From: a virus
Virus record (IMG/VR): IMGVR_UViG_3300025108_000047
Span: 1-60,318 of that record
DNA: 60,318 bases
Strand: one strand, 5' to 3'
Numbering within the stretch: position 1 is the stretch's first letter; each line of letters opens with the position of its first letter. Shown one piece after another: positions 8,039 through 14,685 of the stretch. A model generated the notes under the pieces. The model saw nothing but the letters and a program-made list of their open reading frames with translations, searched no databases and had not been told where the DNA came from. The translations under genes and the position numbers were made by a program.

Positions 8039-8449
8039 ATGCTAAATAATATATTAGGAGGAATACTTGGTAAGGTAGTAGACAACGCTGAGGGTATACT
8101 CGACAAAGTAATTACTACTGACAAAGAAAGAGACGAAGCTAAACTACAGCTACGTAAAGTTTTGTTAGACGCAGAGAAGGAAGCTTTTAACAAAGAGGTG
8201 GAAGACAGAAAGGACGCTAGAAGCTTGTACAAAGATGATGCGATTATACAGAAAGTATTAGCAACATTGTTTACCGTAGCTTACTTTGGCATAAGCTTTG
8301 TTATGTTTCAGCACTTTGTTAATGGCAGCATTGATATGGGAGAGTTTGAGATAAGCTTTATATCTACTATATTTGGAGCTATGTCTGCAAAGGTTAATAC
8401 AATAATAGACTTCTTCTTTGGAGGAAGTTCTAATAAAGATAAAAAGTAA
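8039..8449 (+). CDS. Probable holin (GTA 3-TM holin type)
   Basis: A 136-residue protein. Residues 1-75 form an amphipathic, charged helical region (DKVITTDKERDEAKLQLRKV). Hydrophobic segments lie at about 77-98 (VLATLFTVAYFGISFVMFQHF) and 105-127 (ISFISTIFGAMSAKVNTIIDFFF). It ends FGGSSNKDKK. This layout, with the C-terminal FFxGSS...K, matches the three-TM holin family described from gene-transfer agents. It would form the inner-membrane lesion at lysis. It sits 440 nt upstream of a candidate cell-wall enzyme. Confidence 0.75.
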   Translation: MLNNILGGILGKVVDNAEGILDKVITTDKERDEAKLQLRKVLLDAEKEAFNKEVEDRKDARSLYKDDAIIQKVLATLFTVAYFGISFVMFQHFVNGSIDMGEFEISFISTIFGAMSAKVNTIIDFFFGGSSNKDKK

Positions 8450-8450
8450 T

Positions 8451-8645
8451 ATGCCAGCTAAAAAGAAAAAATCAACAGTTAACGCTAGTGGTAACTATAC
8501 TAAACCTACAATGCGTAAAAGACTTTTTAATTCTATAAAAGCAGGAAGCAAAGGAGGTAAGCCTGGACAGTGGTCTGCACGTAAAGCTCAGATGCTTGCT
8601 AAAAAATACAAAGCTGCTGGTGGTGGATACAGAAGTAAAAAATAA
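8451..8645 (+). CDS. Small basic protein with GGKPGQWSARKAQ motif
   Basis: A 64-residue protein; the ATG at 8451 is used because the longer frame would begin within the holin gene. After a lysine-rich head it contains GSKGGKPGQWSARKAQMLAK and ends AAGGGYRSKK. I recall this as a conserved domain of unknown function in many phages and in large DNA viruses. Net charge is strongly positive, and the WSARKAQ core suggests a folded domain, not a disordered tail. It overlaps the next gene by one base (TAATG). Confidence 0.72.
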   Translation: MPAKKKKSTVNASGNYTKPTMRKRLFNSIKAGSKGGKPGQWSARKAQMLAKKYKAAGGGYRSKK

Positions 8646-8887
8646 TGGCGCTAACTAAAAGACAAAAAAGTTTAAAGAAATGGACTAAACAAAAGTGGAG
8701 AACTGCTTCTGGTAAAAAGTCTAGTAAAACTGGTGAAGTCTATGCTCCATCAAAAACTATTGCACAGCTTAAAAAAACAAAAGCTGGTAAAAAAAAGTTA
8801 GCAGCAGCTAATGCTAAAAAAAGAGCTGCAACAAAAAAAGGTAAGCAGCACGCTAAACACGGATTGCATAAAGGCAAAAAAAGATAA
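8645..8887 (+). CDS. Small basic protein with WTKQKWRTASGKKSS motif
   Basis: An 80-residue, Lys-rich protein. The segment from residue 12 (KWTKQKWRTASGKKSS, then KTGEVYAPSKTIAQLK) matches a conserved motif I know from cyanophages and other aquatic viruses. The rest (KKRAATKKGKQHAKHG) is a basic tail. Function unknown; nucleic-acid or virion DNA association is a guess based on charge. It sits in TAATG overlaps with genes on both sides. Confidence 0.72.
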   Translation: MALTKRQKSLKKWTKQKWRTASGKKSSKTGEVYAPSKTIAQLKKTKAGKKKLAAANAKKRAATKKGKQHAKHGLHKGKKR

Positions 8888-9363
8888 TGAATTTACAAGT
8901 ATTAAGATTTAGTAGCGGTGAAGACTCAACGTCTGGATTATTGTTTGAAACAAACTTAGACATGAAGTCTTTTTTATGCTACACGTTAGAAGACGAAGCT
9001 AGAGACATAAAAATAAAAGGTGAAACTAGAGTCCCTGCTGGCACGTATAAAATAGAATTAAGAACCGAAGGAGGATTTCATGGAAGATACGCTAAAAAAT
9101 ATTCTGGTATGCACATTGGTATGTTGCATATCGTTGACGTTCCTGGGTTTGAGTATATTCTTATTCATACTGGAAACACTGATGAACATACTGCTGGCTG
9201 TCTTATCGTTGGAGATAGTCAAGAAAACAATAACATTCTTAAAGATGGTTTTATTGGAAAGAGTGTTAATGCCTATAAAAGAATCTATCCGAAAATAGCA
9301 AACGCTATTAAGTCTGGAGAAGATGTTACTATAACCTATATAGATTACGATATAAAACTATAA
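8887..9363 (+). CDS. DUF5675-family protein, candidate cell-wall lysis enzyme
   Basis: A 158-residue protein. Conserved features are TLEDEAR (about 33-39), RVPAGTYKIELR (about 48-59), MLHIVDVPGFEYILIHTGN (79-97) and TAGCLIVG (102-109). His94, Asn97 and Cys105 are the candidate active-site residues, reminiscent of the H...GC layout of L,D-transpeptidase-like enzymes. Members of DUF5675 are common in Bacteroidetes phages near holins. The position four genes after the T9SS cargo and just after the holin block supports a role in lysis, but no biochemistry can be claimed from sequence. Confidence 0.7.
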   Translation: MNLQVLRFSSGEDSTSGLLFETNLDMKSFLCYTLEDEARDIKIKGETRVPAGTYKIELRTEGGFHGRYAKKYSGMHIGMLHIVDVPGFEYILIHTGNTDEHTAGCLIVGDSQENNNILKDGFIGKSVNAYKRIYPKIANAIKSGEDVTITYIDYDIKL

Positions 9364-9375
9364 GTATTAATTTAA

Positions 9376-9383
9376 TATATTTG
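9376..9383 (+). promoter_or_regulatory. Bacteroidetes -7 promoter box (TATATTTG)
   Basis: TATATTTG lies in the 25-nt gap after the DUF5675 gene. Five nt (CATAT) separate it from the ATG at 9389. It would give a leaderless or near-leaderless transcript for the small structural genes. Confidence 0.6.
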
Positions 9384-9388
9384 CATAT

Positions 9389-9772
9389 ATGGCTAAATCT
9401 ATAACTCTCAACTCAACAACAGCATTTAAGGCAACCGACAACGGACTTTCTAAAATACTTTTTGACTTTCAAAAAAACTTTACAAACACCGTTGATAGTG
9501 ACTCTGTTCAATATGGAGAAATAACCATTCCTACAGTATCACTTATTACCTTAAACTTAGCCACTCCAGGAGCAGGTGTTTTTCTTTACGTAGAAAACAT
9601 TGAAGATGAAGATGATTCGGAAGTTCAAGTTCATTATGGTTCTGTAACTTTTGCTACATTACGACAAGGAGAGTTTCTTTTTGTTAAATTAAGAACTAGA
9701 GATGACATTAAGTTAAGGCTTAACAATGATGCAGGACAAGCTACTTGTAAATATTTTTTAATAGAATTTTAA
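9389..9772 (+). CDS. Small beta-sandwich protein, probable virion decoration protein
   Basis: A 127-residue protein (MAKSITLNSTTAFKATDNG). It is almost entirely beta-prone with acidic loops (ENIEDEDDSEVQVHYG) and has LRQGEFLFVKLRTRDDIKLRL near the end. The next protein has a matching place, YGEWLFMPVDAAGTNINVK, so the two look like divergent tandem paralogues. No signal peptide. A role as head decoration or fibre-tip subunit is inferred from size, fold and its own promoter. Confidence 0.65.
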   Translation: MAKSITLNSTTAFKATDNGLSKILFDFQKNFTNTVDSDSVQYGEITIPTVSLITLNLATPGAGVFLYVENIEDEDDSEVQVHYGSVTFATLRQGEFLFVKLRTRDDIKLRLNNDAGQATCKYFLIEF

Positions 9773-9774
9773 TC

Positions 9775-10155
9775 ATGGCAAAAACTTACACTTTAAAAGC
9801 AGATGCAGATATTACTATAACAGACAGTGCAAGCAACACGATAAATACTATTTCTGTTACAGAAACATTTGCAGCAATTAACTCAGACACAGTTGTTACT
9901 GGTACAGTATCTATAGCTAGTGGAGCTACGGAGCAGATTAACGTTACTACAATAGGAACTAGAGCTTTAATTCTTTTAAAAAACGACAACACTACTGGAG
10001 CTGCGGAGGCCAGACTTTTAAATAACGCAACCATAGTCACAGACTTAGCTTACGGTGAATGGTTATTTATGCCTGTAGATGCCGCTGGAACAAACATAAA
10101 CGTTAAAGCTGAAGGTGGTGCAGTAGAAATTACATACGTTATAGTTGAGCAATAA
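9775..10155 (+). CDS. Small beta-sandwich protein, paralogue of the preceding gene
   Basis: A 126-residue protein starting MAKTYTLKADADITITD. It is rich in Thr, Ala, Val and Ile, with repeated strands (VTGTVSIASGATEQINVTT, RALILLKNDN) and a C-terminal YGEWLFMPV...VEITYVIVEQ. It resembles the product of 9389-9772 in length, strand pattern and the G-E-(F/W)-L-F motif. It starts 2 nt after that gene. Probably a decoration or fibre subunit expressed with its partner. Confidence 0.65.
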   Translation: MAKTYTLKADADITITDSASNTINTISVTETFAAINSDTVVTGTVSIASGATEQINVTTIGTRALILLKNDNTTGAAEARLLNNATIVTDLAYGEWLFMPVDAAGTNINVKAEGGAVEITYVIVEQ

Positions 10156-10402
10156 GATTCCTATTTGGCTAAGTGATTGGACTTTTAAAGATTCCAAAGG
10201 TTACACTATAATCGTAAGAGACGTTTTCATTAAAGGAGAGTCTGATAATCAGTTTATTAACAATCCTATGTTGGTAAAAAAAGCATTAAGTAAGTATGGT
10301 AAAGTAAAAAAATCGCAAACTTACAAACCAATTAATGTCGTTTTAAAGTCTCAACACGGCTATGGGCCGAGATATGAAGACGAAAAACTTTTTACAAAAT
10401 GA
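10145..10402 (+). CDS. Small protein of unknown function (TTG start)
   Basis: An 85-residue protein beginning at TTG 10145 (MSNKIPIWLSDWTFKDSKGY), which overlaps the previous gene by 11 nt. No ATG occurs before position 10268, and the region between is well conserved in character, so the TTG start is likely. It ends GYGPRYEDEKLFTK and overlaps the phosphoesterase start by 4 nt (ATGA). It is basic and possibly DNA-binding. Its coupling suggests it works with the phosphoesterase. No family recognised. Confidence 0.6.
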   Translation: MSNKIPIWLSDWTFKDSKGYTIIVRDVFIKGESDNQFINNPMLVKKALSKYGKVKKSQTYKPINVVLKSQHGYGPRYEDEKLFTK

Positions 10403-11688
10403 AACCAAAACAAGATACCGAAGGTATAAAAAAATATCTTTTAGCGAATCCAGAACTACTTAACTCTAAATATGCGCATACAGCAAAGCTATTTGATACT
10501 AACTATGAAGTTGTAAGAAGTATAGCAAGGAAGCTAAGAGAAAAAATAAACCCACAACATAGTAAAGAAACTACAAACTTTGAAGAAAATAAAGACGGAG
10601 CTATAGTCACTTGTGAAGACAGCAAACGAGTTAAGTCTTTAGATGACCTTTTAGAAGCTTGTAATGTAGACTTAGATGTTTGGGAAGTAAATAAGTACGA
10701 TATAGGTACTTATGAGGTTACAGGCTTTGATAAAGCTAAAAGACCTATAACAGTTCCAATGTTTAGGACGAAAGCTTGGTTAAAGAAAATAAACCCATTA
10801 CAAAACATAAAAAAAATAAGAGAGGAGCTAATAGAAGATTTAACTCCTCTTTTTTATTCTAAGCCTAAATGGATAATAAGGCCAGACAGCTATAAAGAAG
10901 ACGACCCACACCTTTTAGAAATTAATGCCTTTGACTTACACTTAGGTAAGATAGGAATAAAAGGTGACGAGTACAGCCTTGAAATAGCTAGAGAAAGAAT
11001 GATTAACGCATTAACACACTTAGTAAAGAGAGCAAGTGGTTATTGTGTAGATGAAATTCTTTTTGTTGTAGGTAATGATTTTTTAAACTCAGACGGAGAC
11101 TTTCCGTTAGCAGCAACAACAAAAGGAACGCCACAATCTAATACAAATACGGGAATGCAAATGTATAGAGCTGGACGTAAACTAATTGTTGAGTGCGTTG
11201 AAATGTTAGTTGAGTATGCTAATGTTCATATTGTTGTAATTCCAGGTAATCACGACAGAGAGTCTATGATGCACATAGGAGACGCTTTAGAGATGTTTTA
11301 TGAAAACAACGAAAATGTCTCTGTAGATAATAGCGACAGCATGATGAAGGCGTACAGGTACGGTAGATGTCTTATTGTTAATGACCACGGAGATGGTGCA
11401 AAACTTATAAACTTACCAGGTATAGTGTCTCAAAGATATAGAGACGTGTGGAGTGAAGTAAAGTATGTGGAGGTTCATAGAGGACATCTACACACTAATA
11501 AGTCTTATAAGATGCAAGCCGTTGAAGAACTTAACGGACTTACAGTAAGAAATCTATCATCAATGTCTGCTACTGACGACTGGCATGATATGAAAGGTTA
11601 CGTTGGTAACGTAAAGAAAGCTTCCGCTTTTGTTTGGAGCAAGTACAATGGAGTACAGGCTAAGTTAAACTACAATGTAGAGGTTTAA
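10399..11688 (+). CDS. Calcineurin-like metallophosphoesterase with N-terminal helical domain
   Basis: A 429-residue protein. Residues 1-55 look like a helical, HTH-like head (KLFDTNYEVVRSIARKLREK). The metallophosphatase core follows: D179-x-H181 (DLHLGK), G225-N-D227, G283-N-H-D286, H330 (NDHGD) and H360...G362-H-L-H365. All metal ligands of the two-metal centre are present. The enzyme could be a nuclease or phosphodiesterase; similar proteins occur in many phages without known substrate. Its stop codon overlaps the convergent PhoH stop. Confidence 0.85.
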   Translation: MKPKQDTEGIKKYLLANPELLNSKYAHTAKLFDTNYEVVRSIARKLREKINPQHSKETTNFEENKDGAIVTCEDSKRVKSLDDLLEACNVDLDVWEVNKYDIGTYEVTGFDKAKRPITVPMFRTKAWLKKINPLQNIKKIREELIEDLTPLFYSKPKWIIRPDSYKEDDPHLLEINAFDLHLGKIGIKGDEYSLEIARERMINALTHLVKRASGYCVDEILFVVGNDFLNSDGDFPLAATTKGTPQSNTNTGMQMYRAGRKLIVECVEMLVEYANVHIVVIPGNHDRESMMHIGDALEMFYENNENVSVDNSDSMMKAYRYGRCLIVNDHGDGAKLINLPGIVSQRYRDVWSEVKYVEVHRGHLHTNKSYKMQAVEELNGLTVRNLSSMSATDDWHDMKGYVGNVKKASAFVWSKYNGVQAKLNYNVEV

Positions 11689-12344
11689 TTTTTAGACAAC
11701 AACTCTAAAACTTCTGTTAAAGATTCGTGTCTATGATTGTCTTCAAGTACAATTCTATATACATATTTAGAAGCGGTTATTTTTGATACTTCATGTATTG
11801 CAGAATAATTTCTGTCCTTTAAGTCTATTTGTTGTTTATCTCCACAAAAAATCATCATAGAGTTTTTTCCAAGTCTACTTAAAGCCATTTGAAACTGAGA
11901 CCTTGTTAGGTTTTGAAACTCATCTACAATTACAACAGCATTATCAAAAGTCCTACCTCTGAAGTGAGCTAAACTTACCAGCTCTATGTCTTCATCGTTA
12001 GTCATTTTATCAAGCTTATCTGGTTTGTTGTAGACTTTACGCATATTAGACATGATAGGCACTAACCACGGCTCCATTTTTTCTTTTTCAGAACCAGGTA
12101 AAAAACCATTATCTTCAGTAGAAACAGTAGGACGAGTTATAATTATTTTATTATACTCTCTTTTAAAGAACATATCAAGAGCGGTTTGTACGGCCAACAA
12201 AGTTTTACCTGAGCCAGCTTTGCCAATAACAAAACTAAATGGATGCTTGAGTATTTCTGATTTAGCAAGCTTTTGCTCGTCAGACAGCTTAATAGCAAAC
12301 CTTATAGCTCCTTTTGGAGAAGGTTTACCTTTATTTTCTTTCAT
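11685..12344 (-). CDS. phoH: PhoH-like P-loop ATPase
   Basis: A 219-residue protein from the ATG at 12344; a TTG at 12374 would add 10 residues. Walker A is GKAGSGKT (residues 41-48). TRPTVSTEDNGFLPGS is the PhoH-specific loop. VVIVDEFQNLT is Walker B, followed by GDKQQID and a basic EDNHRHES. It matches the PhoH family, predicted RNA/DNA-dependent ATPases or helicases common in marine phages. Its role in infection is unproved. Its start lies inside the end of a 39-residue gene, suggesting coupled translation, and its stop overlaps the opposing phosphoesterase stop. Confidence 0.9.
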   Translation of the reverse strand: MKENKGKPSPKGAIRFAIKLSDEQKLAKSEILKHPFSFVIGKAGSGKTLLAVQTALDMFFKREYNKIIITRPTVSTEDNGFLPGSEKEKMEPWLVPIMSNMRKVYNKPDKLDKMTNDEDIELVSLAHFRGRTFDNAVVIVDEFQNLTRSQFQMALSRLGKNSMMIFCGDKQQIDLKDRNYSAIHEVSKITASKYVYRIVLEDNHRHESLTEVLELLSKN

Positions 12345-12450
12345 ATTTGTATGGAGGTTTATTATATTCTGCAATCAATAAAGAATCAATCTTTTTTATC
12401 ATTGCAACGTAATACCTTCTTAGTCTCTGTAGCTTGTCTTTTTTTGTCAT
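12331..12450 (-). CDS. Tiny basic protein (39 aa) overlapping the phoH start
   Basis: The frame reads MTKKDKLQRLRRYYVAMIKK then IDSLLIAEYNKPPYKYERK and stops 11 nt inside phoH. It fills an otherwise empty gap between phoH and the next gene and is amphipathic and helical. A real but small gene is more likely than chance, because genes in this strand are packed end to end and the overlap would couple its translation to phoH. No family is recognisable. Confidence 0.5.
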   Translation of the reverse strand: MTKKDKLQRLRRYYVAMIKKIDSLLIAEYNKPPYKYERK

Positions 12451-12470
12451 TATTTTTGATTTAGTAATTT

Positions 12471-12677
12471 TTAGTTTTTAAAATAATCGTCTTGGAATTT
12501 TCCATGAAAAGGTTTTGATTTTACACCAGTCCTTTCATTAAATGAAGCTGTAGGATACTTAAATCCAAACATCATTTGAAACCCGTAATCTTCTGTGATT
12601 ACTTTAGGCAAGTCTACATATCTACTCGCTGGGTCTTTTGGGTCTTTATACTTAATTATGTTTTTTATTTTACTCAT
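12471..12677 (-). CDS. Small protein of unknown function
   Basis: A 68-residue protein starting MSKIKNIIKYKDPKDPASRY; the start at 12677 forms an ATGA overlap with the upstream stop. An ATG 9 nt upstream (MAR) is also possible. The protein is polar and aromatic (FGFKYPTASFNERTGVKSKPFHG) with no helix-rich or membrane segment. Nothing indicates its function beyond its place in the minus-strand early-type operon. Confidence 0.65.
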   Translation of the reverse strand: MSKIKNIIKYKDPKDPASRYVDLPKVITEDYGFQMMFGFKYPTASFNERTGVKSKPFHGKFQDDYFKN

Positions 12678-12886
12678 GCGTGCCATTCTTCATCAAAATA
12701 CATTCCTTTTACATCTATATCATCTTCTATTTCAAATAAGATGTGAGGAGGTTTATCGTTATTAATCCAATCATCACAAAGATTATAAATTTCTGAAATA
12801 CCAAACTGCATAGACTCTTCGTCATCTAATCCGACCCCAGGCTTAACATAGTATTCTAATTCTAATCTTACTTTTATTATTGGCAT
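12674..12886 (-). CDS. Small acidic protein of unknown function
   Basis: A 70-residue protein starting MPIIKVRLELEYYVKPGVGL. It is acidic (DDEESMQFG, EIEDDIDVKG) and appears to be one small alpha/beta domain. It follows the zinc-ribbon gene by 1 nt and overlaps the next gene by ATGA, so it is translated as part of a coupled set. No family recognised. Confidence 0.65.
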   Translation of the reverse strand: MPIIKVRLELEYYVKPGVGLDDEESMQFGISEIYNLCDDWINNDKPPHILFEIEDDIDVKGMYFDEEWHA

Positions 12887-12887
12887 A

Positions 12888-13094
12888 TTATTCCCAAGGT
12901 CTAGGTTTTCTTTTTACAGAACCGTCTGGCCCTTTCCTAATAGTTGCAAACCCAGTTCCTTTTTCTCTTTGTTGTTGCATATAGTTTTCACAACACATTG
13001 CTTCTGGAACAACCACCTTGTCCTCTACAACTTTTACTGTGTATTCAGCTATATATTTAGATTTTTTGCACAGCTTACATTTAAACTTACCCAT
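12888..13094 (-). CDS. Small zinc-ribbon-like protein
   Basis: A 68-residue protein. An N-terminal CKLCKK knuckle (residues 5-10) is followed about 24 residues later by CCEN, a plausible four-cysteine zinc site. The C-terminal half is basic (TIRKGPDGSVKRKPRPWE). Small zinc ribbons of this type are common in phage early regions and may bind nucleic acid or RNA polymerase. It overlaps the previous gene by one base. Confidence 0.65.
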   Translation of the reverse strand: MGKFKCKLCKKSKYIAEYTVKVVEDKVVVPEAMCCENYMQQQREKGTGFATIRKGPDGSVKRKPRPWE

Positions 13095-13279
13095 TAAAAA
13101 TCTTCTTTTAAAATGTTATAAACTGCTAAGTCAAGACTTTTTATTTCTTTATAAATTTTCTTAGCCTCACGTTTAGCTTCTGCTAACTTATACTTAGGAA
13201 CGTCAGTTCCAGTTGCGTTGTTAATTAAAATGTGTGCCTTTTTTAAAAGTTCACTAGTTTTACTATTCATTTTCTTCAT
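13094..13279 (-). CDS. Small helical basic protein of unknown function
   Basis: A 61-residue protein (MKKMNSKTSELLKKAHILIN), predicted wholly helical with many Lys and Glu residues (KLAEAKREAKKIYKEIKSLD). A second ATG 9 nt downstream could also be the start. It overlaps the end of the DUF1599-like gene and the start of the zinc-ribbon gene. It may be a small helical partner protein. Function unknown. Confidence 0.6.
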   Translation of the reverse strand: MKKMNSKTSELLKKAHILINNATGTDVPKYKLAEAKREAKKIYKEIKSLDLAVYNILKEDF

Positions 13280-13550
13280 CTTGTATTGCTATTTTTAAAA
13301 GTACTAAATATCCTATTAAATCATCTATAGTATCTAAAGTATTTTCAGTTATACCCTTGTTTTTAATTCTCATCATCTTGTCGTCTATACGACAACAAAT
13401 AGATTCTACAGCTCCCAATTTACTAAAAATTTTAGCAGGTTTTGTTGCTGAGTCTCCATATTGAGCATTTTTTTTAATTAAAAGTTTCTGTATGTCAGAC
13501 ATTGTTTTTTCAATTCTGTACTTAGTGTCTCCAGCGTGTTTACTTTGCAT
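13263..13550 (-). CDS. DUF1599/Nmad1-like protein
   Basis: A 95-residue protein from ATG 13550, which has a good AAGGAGA ribosome-binding site; an ATG at 13568 lacks one. The pattern KKNAQYGDSATKPAKIF, then CRIDDKMMRIKN and DTIDDLIGYLVLLKIA, is that of DUF1599 (nucleotide-modification-associated domain 1), found in phages and related in shape to all-alpha NTP pyrophosphatases. A role in nucleotide metabolism or DNA modification is predicted for the family but not shown. No modification methylase or hydroxylase is seen nearby. Confidence 0.72.
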   Translation of the reverse strand: MQSKHAGDTKYRIEKTMSDIQKLLIKKNAQYGDSATKPAKIFSKLGAVESICCRIDDKMMRIKNKGITENTLDTIDDLIGYLVLLKIAIQDEENE

Positions 13551-13830
13551 CTTCTCCTTTTTTAACATTTTTTTCTAATTCTAATTTAACATCATTTATA
13601 ACATCCATCATTACATCTACCACGCCATCTAAGTCTTCAACAGAATCACCCATGTTTTTTATCATCTCATCTTCGTATTGTCTAGCAAGCTTTATAAGTC
13701 TATTAAACTTTAGTTTTACTACTTTTGAATGACTACCCTTTAATAAGTATAATTGTTCGTTAAAACACCTAAAGGTGGCAAATGCAAGTGTCAAATCTAT
13801 TTGATGCTCCCTTGTTATTTCATATTTCAT
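13540..13830 (-). CDS. Helical protein of unknown function
   Basis: A 96-residue, mainly helical protein (HQIDLTLAFATFRCFNEQLY, then KLKFNRLIKLARQYEDEM) with an acidic middle (GDSVEDLDGVVDVMMDVIND) and a Lys-rich end. It overlaps the DUF1599-like gene by 11 nt and encodes part of its ribosome-binding site, so the pair is probably co-translated. No family recognised. Confidence 0.62.
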   Translation of the reverse strand: MKYEITREHQIDLTLAFATFRCFNEQLYLLKGSHSKVVKLKFNRLIKLARQYEDEMIKNMGDSVEDLDGVVDVMMDVINDVKLELEKNVKKGEDAK

Positions 13831-13832
13831 AA

Positions 13833-14057
13833 CTATAAAAGTTTAAATAATTTATTAATGTTTTCATCCATATTGTCAATTACATTAAAATAAGCAACAA
13901 TATTGTTATCAATACTTTTTATTTTAACTGGAGATATTGTTTTTTTAGAAAGAGCTAAGTCTTTTATTTCTTTTTCTTTCTTCCAGTTTGCTGATTTTTT
14001 TTGATAGTAACCAGGATACTTTGCCCTGATTTTATCTAAGCTTCCTTTTTTCTGCAT
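13833..14057 (-). CDS. Small basic protein of unknown function
   Basis: A 74-residue protein. The N-terminal half is basic (SLDKIRAKYPGYYQKKSANWKKEKE); the second half is more hydrophobic and acidic (NNIVAYFNVIDNMDENINKLFKLL). It overlaps the upstream gene by one base. The head resembles a short nucleic-acid-binding helix, but no family can be named. Confidence 0.6.
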   Translation of the reverse strand: MQKKGSLDKIRAKYPGYYQKKSANWKKEKEIKDLALSKKTISPVKIKSIDNNIVAYFNVIDNMDENINKLFKLL

Positions 14058-14446
14058 TAGTCTAATTTTGTTTTTAAATGTTCTATAATGTTATTCATCT
14101 TACGTCTGTAATATAAATCAAACTCAACGTATTGTGTGCTGCCATCAGGGCCTACTTCAGTTGGCTGTTCTTTTTCCCAAAGTCTGTAAAGTACATTTCT
14201 CATTCTTTGACTTGGCGTTTTAGTTTCAAACTCAGCTTCTTGACCTGCTGTTTCAACTAAGTCTACCATTTCTTTTTGCACGGGTGAGGTAGATATTACC
14301 ACGTATCCTGGTTGTTTTAAAAGTCCAAAAAGTCTAGCCATTGTTTCTGCTGACAATTCAGGAGTTCCTAATACTACTTTTAACGATGAGTCTGCCATAG
14401 TTCTTATGCCATCTATTCCCCCTTCAAATACAACTGTGTTTTTCAT
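14057..14446 (-). CDS. Conserved phage protein of unknown function
   Basis: A 129-residue protein. It begins with a two-part alpha/beta domain (VFEGGIDGIRTMADSSLKVVL, TPELSAETMARLFGLLKQPGYVVIS). It ends with a helical tail with KTPSQRMRNVLYRLWE and FDLYYRRKMNNIIEHLKTKL. I have seen this arrangement in other Bacteroidetes phages beside recombination genes, but without an assigned role. Here it lies one HTH gene downstream of the RecE-like exonuclease. A DNA-repair accessory role is inference. Confidence 0.65.
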   Translation of the reverse strand: MKNTVVFEGGIDGIRTMADSSLKVVLGTPELSAETMARLFGLLKQPGYVVISTSPVQKEMVDLVETAGQEAEFETKTPSQRMRNVLYRLWEKEQPTEVGPDGSTQYVEFDLYYRRKMNNIIEHLKTKLD

Positions 14447-14448
14447 AA

Positions 14449-14667
14449 TTATTTAGTTTTTAATGTTAAGTAAATTAAGTCTTCAAATTGCAGTCCAGCT
14501 TCTACAAACTTAGGATGCTTAGATAAAAGCTCTATATGTTTAATTCTTAATTCTTTTGGATTTTTAATGTACTTGCTTCTTGTTGTGCCAGCAACATTTA
14601 TAATTTTTCCAAACTCTTCTTGCGTTATGCTAAGAGCTTTAACAGTCATTTTAAAATTTAATTTCAT
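14449..14667 (-). CDS. Small Cro/XRE-like HTH protein
   Basis: A 72-residue protein. The segment SITQEEFGKIINVAGTTRSK (about residues 13-32) fits a Cro/CI-type helix-turn-helix: TQEEF as the first helix, the Gly turn and TTRSKYIKNP as the recognition helix. The rest is a short dimerisation-like helix. With no other repressor present it may adjust expression within the early operon rather than control lysogeny. Confidence 0.6.
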   Translation of the reverse strand: MKLNFKMTVKALSITQEEFGKIINVAGTTRSKYIKNPKELRIKHIELLSKHPKFVEAGLQFEDLIYLTLKTK

Positions 14668-14685
14668 TTTTTTTTAATTAATATG

